DNA from: Pseudomonadota bacterium
GTDB taxonomy: Bacteria > Pseudomonadota > Alphaproteobacteria > Rhizobiales > Hyphomicrobiaceae
NCBI GenBank assembly: GCA_023390485.1
Contig: JAEWCT010000016.1
Coordinates: 1-6,780, forward strand
DNA: 6,780 nucleotides
Direction of reading: 5' to 3'
Each line of letters opens with the position of its first letter. Position 1 is the first letter of the stretch. The notes under the pieces were generated by a model. That model searched no databases and was not told where the DNA came from. It saw only the letters and a list, made by a program, of their open reading frames with translations. The position numbers and the translations under genes were made by a program. Below are positions 1 through 5,357 of this stretch, one piece after another.

Positions 1-336
1 GAGATAAAGCGTGTGCGCCGCTTCCCATTCGCGTTCGCGGACGTAGAGGTGATCGGAGCTTGCGGAACGGCGCCAGTCGACGTTGCTGGCGTTTTCCCCC
101 GGCTGATACTGGCGGAACTGCCAGAAGGTTTCGCCAGGTCCCGCGCGGCGGCGTCCGTGGATGCCTTGCGCGACGGTCGAGGCGATGCGTGCGGCTTCCA
201 TCAGCAACTCGGGCATGCGATCGACGAGCGCAACGGCTTCGCGCTCGAGCCCGAGAACGCGCCGGCTTTCCGGTGCCATGCTTTTGGAGCCTTGGCCTTC
301 GCTTCCGCCGCCTGTCCGCCCTAGTGGGCCCGCCAT
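1..336 (-). CDS. DUF58 domain protein, N-terminal 112 codons (runs off left edge)
   Basis: My reading of the minus strand is open from ATG at 336 to the window edge. It carries the DUF58 hallmark near residues 61-106: GRRRAGPGETFWQFRQYQPG, then an NVDWRRSA block, then LYVREREWE. This matches the family pattern of a G-rich turn, an R-x-Y-x-x-G-(D/E) segment and an (I/V)DW-x-x-(S/T)A motif. DUF58 proteins are cytosolic or membrane-linked partners of MoxR AAA+ ATPases and often carry a VWA-like fold further on; their biochemical role is unsettled. The start lies 8 bp after the moxR stop, with AGGTG or GGAG just upstream inside the end of moxR, so translation is probably coupled. Met20 (codon starting at 279) is an alternative start, because residues 2-18 are a Gly/Ser-rich tail that may not be conserved. 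The C-terminal part lies outside the window. Confidence 0.9.
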   Translation of the reverse strand, partial: MAGPLGRTGGGSEGQGSKSMAPESRRVLGLEREAVALVDRMPELLMEAARIASTVAQGIHGRRRAGPGETFWQFRQYQPGENASNVDWRRSASSDHLYVREREWEAAHTLYL

Positions 337-344
337 TCGTGCAC

Positions 345-1343
345 CTACTCCACGGCCGCTGCGAGACGCGCAATGATGTGGCTGAGATCTTCGCCTTCGG
401 CACGAGCCGCGAACGTCAACGCCATGCGGTGTTTCAGGATCGGCTCGGCAAGCGCGACGACGTCGTCGACGGAGGGCGCGAGGCGGCCGTCGATCAGGGC
501 TTTCGCACGGACCGCGAGCATCAGCGCCTGGCTGGCGCGGGGGCCAGGACCCCAGGCGACAAAACGGTCGGTGTCGCCGTTCTCGCCGGTGCCAGGACGC
601 GCCGAGCGGACGAGCTTCAGGATGGCTTCGACGACCTTGTCGGGCACGGGGATCTGGCGCACGAGGCGCTGGGTTGCCATCAACTCCTGGGCGGAGATGA
701 CGGCTTCGAGCTTCGGCGTTTCGGTGCCGGTCGTCGCGTAGAGCATGCGGCGCTCGGCGACGAGGTCGGGATAGCTGACATCGACCTGCAGCAGGAAGCG
801 GTCGAGCTGGGCTTCAGGCAGCGGGTACGTGCCTTCCTGCTCGAGCGGGTTCTGGGTCGCGAGCACGTGGAACGGCGCGGGCGTATCGTGGCGCTGGCCG
901 GCGACGGTGACGTGATGCTCCTGCATCGCCTGCAGCAGCGCCGACTGCGTCTTCGGCGAGGCGCGGTTGATTTCGTCGGCCATCAGCAGCTGCGTGAAGA
1001 TCGGGCCCTTGATGAAGCGGAACGAGCGGCCGCGGCCGGGCTCGTCCTCCAGGACCTCCGAACCGATGATATCGGACGGCATCAGGTCGGGCGTGAACTG
1101 GATGCGCTTGGCGTCTAGCCCTAAGACCTTGCCGAGCGTTTCGACGAGCAGCGTTTTGGCGAGGCCCGGAACGCCGATGAGCAGCGCGTGGCCGCCCGAC
1201 AGGATCGTGATGAGCGTCCGCTCGATCACCTGGTCCTGCCCGAATATGACGGTTGCGGCCGCCTTGTGCGCGCGCTGCACGCGCTCGGCGGCGGCTTCGA
1301 GCCGCGGCACGATGTCAGTGTGGGTTTCGACGACAGTGCTCAT
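345..1343 (-). CDS. MoxR family AAA+ ATPase
   Basis: This is a cytosolic AAA+ ATPase of the MoxR family. Such proteins work as chaperone-like machines that help mature or activate partner complexes, typically with DUF58 or VWA proteins. Counting from the preferred start gives 332 residues, a normal family length. Walker A is GVPGLAKT (57-64). Walker B is LLMADEIN, with the acidic pair D123-E124. Sensor 1 is TQNP, with N165. A QLDRF motif follows with R182, a likely arginine finger, and a GPRAS sensor-2 block lies in the C-terminal lid. I chose ATG at 1343 because GAGG sits 8 nt upstream and MSTVVETHTD resembles typical family N-termini. The frame stays open to ATG at 1406, which would add 21 residues with no good ribosome site. 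The DUF58 gene follows after 8 bp, so the two form an operon. Substrate unknown. Confidence 0.95.
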   Translation of the reverse strand: MSTVVETHTDIVPRLEAAAERVQRAHKAAATVIFGQDQVIERTLITILSGGHALLIGVPGLAKTLLVETLGKVLGLDAKRIQFTPDLMPSDIIGSEVLEDEPGRGRSFRFIKGPIFTQLLMADEINRASPKTQSALLQAMQEHHVTVAGQRHDTPAPFHVLATQNPLEQEGTYPLPEAQLDRFLLQVDVSYPDLVAERRMLYATTGTETPKLEAVISAQELMATQRLVRQIPVPDKVVEAILKLVRSARPGTGENGDTDRFVAWGPGPRASQALMLAVRAKALIDGRLAPSVDDVVALAEPILKHRMALTFAARAEGEDLSHIIARLAAAVE

Positions 1344-1533
1344 AAGGGAGGCCTCGCGCAGCAGCGTTTTGTCATTCTTGTTGGCGAAAAACGCCATTGG
1401 AAACAACGGCCGAGCAGCGGTGTTCCCGGCGGTCGCGTGAACGTAGACGATCCTGCCCGCCCCTCATAGGGTCAAGTGAACGTTACGTTAGGATATTGCT
1501 GTCTTTGAGACCCCTGCTTCGAGCGAAACGTAA
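1344..1533. promoter_or_regulatory. Divergent intergenic region moxR / DUF1285
   Basis: This 190-bp spacer must hold promoters for both directions, but I see no convincing -35/-10 pair. Two small symmetric elements are present. TGGCG-AAAAA-CGCCA at 1382-1396 is a 5-bp stem that would fall in the moxR leader if transcription starts further upstream. AACGT-T-ACGTT at 1479-1489 is an odd-length palindrome about 45 bp before the DUF1285 start and could be an operator half-pair. Both are short enough to arise by chance. Confidence 0.35.
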
Positions 1534-2136
1534 ATGGCGAATGAAAAACCACAAGTTCCTCAGATGAACGGCAAAACTGACGCACATCCTCCGGGTCTCG
1601 AAGCGCTGATGCGCGCGGCGGCCGAGGGCGGCGGGCAGGGCGCGAGACCGGTGGATAAATGGAACCCGCCCTACTGCGGCGACATCGGCATGAAGATCCG
1701 CCGCGACGGCACGTGGCTCTATCGGGGGAGTCCCATCGGGCGCATCGCGCTCGTCAAGCTCTTCGCCTCGATCCTGCGCAAGGACGATGATGGCCGGACC
1801 TATCTCGTGACGCCCGCGGAGAAGGTCGACGTCGAGGTCGAGGACGCGCCGTTCCTCGCCGTCGAGATGGCGGTCGCGGGCGAGGGCCGTGCACGGACGA
1901 TTACGCTCCGCACGAACGTCGATGACGTGGTGACGGTCGGGCCTGAACATCCGCTGCGGTTCGCGTCATCGGAGCCCGACGGCGGACTGAAGCCCTACGT
2001 GCTCGTCCGCGGGAGGCTGGAGGCGCTGTGCACAAGGGCGGTTTATGCAGAGCTGGTGGAGATGGCGGAGGCGGGCGACGCGGGTGGGGAAGAGGTTGGG
2101 GTGTGGAGTGGGGGGACGTGGTGGGGGATGGGGTGA
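1534..2136 (+). CDS. DUF1285 domain-containing protein
   Basis: A 200-residue cytosolic protein of the DUF1285 family, whose function is unknown. Recognition rests on PVDKWNPPYCGDIGMKI-type sequence at about residues 39-55, followed by a DGTWLYRGSPIGR segment. Further on come YLVTPAEKVDVEVEDAPFLA, a TLRTNVDDVV strand, and KPYVLVRGRLEAL near residue 155. The C-terminal VWSGG motif is also typical. No signal peptide or membrane helix is seen. An in-frame TAA lies directly before the ATG, so this is the earliest possible start; the ribosome site is weak. The first 35 residues are Gly/Ala/Gln-rich and probably disordered. The last 15 codons are unusually G-rich (see the G-tract feature). In many alphaproteobacteria I recall this gene being followed by a NUDIX hydrolase and a CCA-adding enzyme; here a convergent foreign gene follows instead. 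Family call is strong, role unknown. Confidence 0.93.
   Translation: MANEKPQVPQMNGKTDAHPPGLEALMRAAAEGGGQGARPVDKWNPPYCGDIGMKIRRDGTWLYRGSPIGRIALVKLFASILRKDDDGRTYLVTPAEKVDVEVEDAPFLAVEMAVAGEGRARTITLRTNVDDVVTVGPEHPLRFASSEPDGGLKPYVLVRGRLEALCTRAVYAELVEMAEAGDAGGEEVGVWSGGTWWGMG
2086..2133 (+). other. Run of five G-tracts (G-quadruplex candidate) at DUF1285 3' end
   Basis: Five runs of four or more G occur within 48 bp on the coding strand: 2086-2089, 2098-2101, 2110-2115, 2123-2127 and 2130-2133. Spacers are 8, 8, 7 and 2 nt. They encode the C-terminal residues around GVWSGGTWWGMG and end at the stop codon. Four such tracts with short spacers meet the usual G-quadruplex pattern, either on the DNA coding strand or in the mRNA. 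Formation is not proven. Confidence 0.5.
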
Positions 2137-2156
2137 GGTCAATTTTGGATTTGACC
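2137..2156. terminator. Weak hairpin between convergent genes
   Basis: GGTCAA (2137-2142) pairs with TTGACC (2151-2156) around an 8-nt loop, directly after the DUF1285 stop and 24 bp from the end of the convergent ATPase gene. The position suits a shared terminator. However, the stem is only 6 bp, and no T-run follows on either strand, so a true intrinsic terminator is doubtful. Confidence 0.25.
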
Positions 2157-2179
2157 CGAACCTTCGAACTGATCACCCA

Positions 2180-4288
2180 CTAGTTGAAGTAAGTCTTTTT
2201 AGCCTTCTCCGTAATCGAGCTTTTGACCCTTCCGCTGTCATCGCCTGCGCGTTTATCCACTAAGCCAAGATCTCTTAGTTTCGACGTGCGGTGACCGACA
2301 AGCTGATATGTTGCGTCAATCAGGCCTGATATTTCTCCTGCGGGCATCGGTCTGTCCTCGGCATCAAGCGTCTCCAAGATTGCTAGCTCGACCTCCTCAA
2401 GCATTAGATTGGTTTTGAGCTGTGCAACTTCCTTTTTGAAGTCATCTGCCAAGTTCACAATGGAACATATCCCCTTGTGGCAGTCCGGGCACCGCCATTT
2501 GAAAAGTTCAAAACTCTTCTGCTCGTCTAGTGGGAACGATTTTCCGCAATCTCCGCATCGGATTGTCTGAGTGCCTGACAGAAATGAATGTATTGCTGCT
2601 GTGTAGTCAAAGCATCGCTGTACGAAATAATTTCGATAGTCTCGTCCTGGCGGATATCCCCAGGACATTCGCTCGGATTCTACGAGCCCGTAAAGCAGTG
2701 CGTACACAATGACCGCATTCCCGTCCTTGTCACGGGTATCTTTGTATTTCGACAAAAAGAAGTTGGATTCCAGTGATCTGAACATATCAGCCAGTTCGGA
2801 ATTAACGACGAAGTGACTGGTGGGTGGATTGCCCATTCTCTTGAAATACGTTCCCCCGATCGATCCATCGGATATTTTTCTTCTAACGTCCCGCGCTTCA
2901 TTCACGATTTTATCAAGAAGTTGACGCTGATTATGACGGTCGAGTTTGTTTTCGAAAGGTTCAAGCGCGAATCTATTCATCCTGTCGAAATATTGCGCTA
3001 CTGTGGTTTCGAAATATTTTCGAGCAGCAAGGCGAAGAGCTGCCGCCGTTATCGGTGTCTTTCCGGCTATTTTATCTAAATAACATATATGCAGCAGAGA
3101 CCCCATAAGTCGCGGCACATTAAATGTGCACTGAAAAAGAAGACGAATATGCTCGTCTAACGGGATAGAAGTATCGAAATACAGATTTATATCTTCATCG
3201 AACGCGGAAAATCGGGCTAGTAGCAATCTTTTTGTATATTCTATAGCGCTCTTCTCCATGCTCTGCACGTCGGTGGCTTCATATATGGAAGCAAAATCAA
3301 GGCATATAGTATCAACTTTCGTTGCATCTATCTTGCCATAATACACACGTCCGGGGTAGCCAGCGACTTTTAATTTTATTCGCTCGTTGCTTGAGTTATT
3401 TAACGGTGACAGCACCACATCGACAAATAGCTTTTGATCTAACATGTTCAACTCGGAAAAGTCATCAAAAAAGACGACCATGCGAGTTAGTCCGCTACTC
3501 TCCAAAAGGTATTTTATTTCTCCAATTATCTCGTCAAAAGGAAACGATCTGAGGACGGCCTCCGAATACTCTTGATATACTTCGCTGTCGTCGAGAGACT
3601 TGTCGAAATCGGTCGTTGAAGCGTGGGCCTCCAATTCCGCTTTGTGCGTAGATAATGCCCCTTTTCCGCCGATGGAATTCTTCTGGCCTTGTTCGATTTT
3701 CTGGCGCGTCTTCCAGCTGTTTGAAATAATTTCGAGGACTGGAAGCTCCGACTTGGAAAGTCGAGCCTCCTTCGTTTTTCGCCCCAAGGCGGAAAGCTTT
3801 TCCGTTAGTTCTCGGAAAGCTTTTTTTTTGCCCGTCCACGAGTCCCAAAGTGACATCTCATTCGAAATGTCTTCAACTTCTTTGAGAAGTTCAGAGATAA
3901 CTGCACCCAAAAAAGACTTTCTGAGCAAATGTGCTCGCAGGACGCCATCATCAATGCGCGTGGACTCGATGTTTCTAATGACAGGTTCTTGAGAATTCGG
4001 GAGCTCACACAAACTCTTTACGTCGAGATAAATCGTCAATACATCCCGACGCATTCGAAGTGCGCTCTGGGCTCTCGCAAAGACGGTGCTTTTTCCCGTA
4101 CCCTTTCTGCCGAGTAGAAATGTTGTGTTGCTTGACAATACAGACGTGAGAACAGCGTCGTTGGGTAGTGGGTCGACATAGAGTGCGTCGACCGGGCGAC
4201 CGCCCAATTCCTTTTGAAATTCCCTAAGGTCCGCCCGGCGATACTGACGAAGTGATTCAGCGATGCGGGCAAATTTCTTAGGATCCAT
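2180..4288 (-). CDS. Orphan P-loop ATPase with zinc ribbon and winged helix (unrecognised family)
   Basis: I do not recognise this 702-residue protein by name. Visible domains, in order: an N-terminal segment with YRRADL and a VDALYVDPLPND lead-in; Walker A GRKGTGKST (60-68); a long Lys/Ser/Gln-rich insertion (about 140-235) that looks helical or disordered; Walker B VVFFDD with D275-D276; a KLKVAGYPGR strand (305-314) in the sensor-1 position; and NVPRLMG (390-396), resembling the sensor-2 or GxP region of ORC/STAND-type ATPases. A helical stretch follows. Then comes a four-Cys zinc ribbon (C578, C581, C600, C603; C608 nearby) and a winged helix at about 630-700. No signal peptide or membrane span is seen. 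The start has AAGGAG 6 nt upstream. A TATAAA at 4341-4336 could be its -10, but no -35 fits. Sampled lines run about 35-47% GC against about 72% in dinB, so the gene is probably acquired. The ATPase plus nucleic-acid-binding layout is clear; biological role (defence, replication or transposition-like, regulation) is unknown. Confidence 0.85.
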   Translation of the reverse strand: MDPKKFARIAESLRQYRRADLREFQKELGGRPVDALYVDPLPNDAVLTSVLSSNTTFLLGRKGTGKSTVFARAQSALRMRRDVLTIYLDVKSLCELPNSQEPVIRNIESTRIDDGVLRAHLLRKSFLGAVISELLKEVEDISNEMSLWDSWTGKKKAFRELTEKLSALGRKTKEARLSKSELPVLEIISNSWKTRQKIEQGQKNSIGGKGALSTHKAELEAHASTTDFDKSLDDSEVYQEYSEAVLRSFPFDEIIGEIKYLLESSGLTRMVVFFDDFSELNMLDQKLFVDVVLSPLNNSSNERIKLKVAGYPGRVYYGKIDATKVDTICLDFASIYEATDVQSMEKSAIEYTKRLLLARFSAFDEDINLYFDTSIPLDEHIRLLFQCTFNVPRLMGSLLHICYLDKIAGKTPITAAALRLAARKYFETTVAQYFDRMNRFALEPFENKLDRHNQRQLLDKIVNEARDVRRKISDGSIGGTYFKRMGNPPTSHFVVNSELADMFRSLESNFFLSKYKDTRDKDGNAVIVYALLYGLVESERMSWGYPPGRDYRNYFVQRCFDYTAAIHSFLSGTQTIRCGDCGKSFPLDEQKSFELFKWRCPDCHKGICSIVNLADDFKKEVAQLKTNLMLEEVELAILETLDAEDRPMPAGEISGLIDATYQLVGHRTSKLRDLGLVDKRAGDDSGRVKSSITEKAKKTYFN

Positions 4289-4294
4289 TCAAAT

Positions 4295-4300
4295 CTCCTT
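4295..4300 (-). promoter_or_regulatory. Strong ribosome binding site for the orphan ATPase
   Basis: AAGGAG on the minus strand, 6 nt before ATG at 4288. It is the clearest Shine-Dalgarno sequence in the window and fixes the start of the ATPase gene. Confidence 0.85.
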
Positions 4301-4368
4301 GATCGGGCGGAGGTGTTGGTAGGTTTCGCAGACCTTTTATACAACATTGCACATTCAGGGATTCGGCG

Positions 4369-4394
4369 CCTTCTAAAAGAAGGAACTTCCCTTC
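4369..4394. promoter_or_regulatory. Competing inverted repeats upstream of the ATPase gene
   Basis: CCTTCT-AAA-AGAAGG (4369-4383) is a perfect 6-bp inverted repeat. Its right arm can also pair with a second CCTTC at 4390-4394, giving two mutually exclusive hairpins. It lies 80-105 bp upstream of the ATPase start and just upstream of a TATAAA at 4341-4336 that could be its -10. This is a plausible operator position; the assignment is inferred from location alone. Confidence 0.35.
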
Positions 4395-4440
4395 TCCTCA
4401 TGCTCCCCGCTGCGACTTGTAAGGACGGGGGCTCTTTCCC

Positions 4441-4590
4441 TTCGTCATCCTCGAACGCGTGAGCGTAGCGAGGCGCGTTCGGGGATCCAGCGTTAGGAGC
4501 GCCGGAGGCTCGATATTGCGTCTTCGACGAGTCTCACGCTGGATCCCCGACCTTCGACGCGGCTGGGCCGCGCTCGGTCGAGGATGACGG
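4441..4590 (+). repeat. Paired-REP (BIME-like) element, copy A
   Basis: This element is built of two inverted REP units. The ends pair perfectly over 12 bp: CGTCATCCTCGA (4443-4454) with TCGAGGATGACG (4578-4589). Inside are a hairpin CGAACGCG/CGCGTTCG (4452-4459, 4474-4481), a 15-bp inner arm TCGGGGATCCAGCGT (4479-4493) with its complement (4536-4550), and a third hairpin CGACGCGGC/GCCGCGCTCG (4555-4576). The last is 9 bp with one bulged base. A 30-nt linker (4501-4530) joins the halves. A second copy lies at 6526-6687. Such elements are non-coding, are often spread by RAYT transposases, and may affect mRNA ends or DNA topology; no RAYT gene is in the window. Confidence 0.9.
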
Positions 4591-4595
4591 GTGCG

Positions 4596-4613
4596 TAGCG
4601 GAGGCCACCGCTA
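4596..4613. repeat. Short hairpin after REP copy A
   Basis: TAGCGG (4596-4601) and CCGCTA (4608-4613) form a perfect 6-bp stem with a 6-nt loop, sitting between copy A and the single REP. No T-run follows. It may be part of the repeat cluster; no function is evident. Confidence 0.35.
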
Positions 4614-4634
4614 TGTGCGTGTGCTGCACCTTGG

Positions 4635-4663
4635 CTGGATCCCGGCCTTCGCCGGGATGACGG
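4635..4663 (+). repeat. Single REP hairpin
   Basis: ATCCCGGC (4639-4646) and GCCGGGAT (4651-4658) form a perfect 8-bp stem with a CTTC loop, bounded by CTGG on the left and GACGG on the right. The CTGGATCCC start, central CCTTCG and GATGACGG end match the right-hand half of copies A and B. It is therefore a solitary half-unit of the same family. The sequence after it is A-rich (4668-4674), which does not make a plus-strand terminator. Confidence 0.85.
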
Positions 4664-5353
4664 GGTCAAAAAAACTTATCCCCGCTCTCTTCCGCGCCCG
4701 CATACTTCTCCGCATCTTGCCACGCTGACAAAGGGCATGAGCTCGTGCCGCGAGACGTGTGTGGACAAGAGCATGCGGGGTCGCGCGGAGAAATCGGTAT
4801 GCCGCGGGTTCGCTGCCTGCCGCGCGCGGGCCTCTCAGGAGGCGGCGCGGTGAAACGCCTTCTCGAAAGGAGATGCGGGGGCGGATGGCGGGTTCGACGG
4901 CTCAGGGATCGCCGTTCATCGGTGGTCCGCACTCATACGAGAGGCGACGGACGCAAGGGCCGGAGCCGAGGCGGAGAGTTGGCATGCGCGGGGCGGCGAT
5001 GGTCCGCATCCCTAAACCATTTGCAAAGAGCGAGGCCGTGCCGCCCCGTCCCTTTGTTTATTTGCGCAACCGGGTCCGCTTCGCGGAGCCGGACGAATGC
5101 GCATGTGTGGAATGGGCGCGGGACGCGCGTGGTGATGGTCGGGATGAGGTGTCGTGTGGAAGTGGTGTGGATGGGGTAGTGGGGCTTGCGTGATTGAAGA
5201 TAGCTTTTGACCCAAGCGCACACGGCGAGGCTTTCATTGACTGTGCATCTGGCGCGGCGCTGTCGTGGCTTCCATGACGGGAAAAAAGCACAAAGCACCG
5301 CTTGCCAGTGCAATGAGACGGGCGGTGTACATGGATTGTGCTAGATTTCTGCC
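4664..5353. other. Long region without a convincing gene
   Basis: About 690 bp upstream of dinB. Open frames of up to 144 codons exist on both strands, but their translations are Arg-, Pro- or His-rich and show no domain or good ribosome site. They look like GC-rich chance frames. Small hairpins are present: CCGGGTCCGC-TTC-GCGGAGCCGG (5070-5092, one mismatch) and GCGCG-GGA-CGCGC (5116-5128). From about 5130 to 5190 the plus strand is strikingly G/T-rich. I see no tRNA, rRNA or riboswitch I can identify. A small RNA or a decayed gene cannot be excluded. Confidence 0.5.
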
Positions 5354-5357
5354 ATGA
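5274..5357 (+). CDS. Possible 27-codon leader ORF overlapping dinB start
   Basis: ATG at 5274 opens a 27-codon frame starting MTGKKHKAPLAS and ending MDCARFLP. Its TGA stop (5355-5357) overlaps the dinB ATG as ATGA, the classic arrangement for translational coupling. This could explain how dinB is translated without its own ribosome site. However, the small frame lacks a clear Shine-Dalgarno sequence itself, and an open frame this short is expected often by chance. A GTG at 5265 is an alternative start. No homolog is recognised. Confidence 0.2.
   Translation: MTGKKHKAPLASAMRRAVYMDCARFLP

Noticed and set aside
60..1118. Long plus-strand open frame of 352 codons
   Set aside because: It lies opposite the clear MoxR and DUF58 coding sequence; its Arg/Gly/Asp-rich translation has no domain and reflects the high GC third positions of the real genes.
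4036..4401. Minus-strand frame of 121 codons at the start of the ATPase gene
   Set aside because: It overlaps the ATPase N-terminus in another frame, and the ATPase has the Walker A motif and strong ribosome site.
4639..4674. REP hairpin followed by an A-run as an intrinsic terminator
   Set aside because: The A-run follows on the plus strand; on the minus strand the T-run precedes the hairpin, so neither direction has hairpin then T-run.
4868..4912. tRNA-like GGTTCGA near 4890
   Set aside because: No matching acceptor, D or anticodon stems can be drawn around it.
4745..5193. Overlapping plus-strand frames of 144 codons each
   Set aside because: Two different frames of similar length in the same GC-rich stretch, both Arg-rich, no motif and no good ribosome site; best explained as chance.
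2218..5213. Exact 12-nt match AGCTTTTGACCC at 2218-2229 and 5202-5213, considered as attachment-site repeats
   Set aside because: About one 12-nt match is expected by chance in a window this size, and the left copy lies inside the ATPase coding sequence rather than at its edge.
4933..5313. Minus-strand frames with His/Pro-rich translations
   Set aside because: The His/Pro content comes from reading the complement of the G/T-rich tract; no start signal or conserved pattern.
5184..5353. LexA (SOS) box before dinB
   Set aside because: No GTTC or GAAC half-site occurs in this stretch, so the alphaproteobacterial direct-repeat box is absent.
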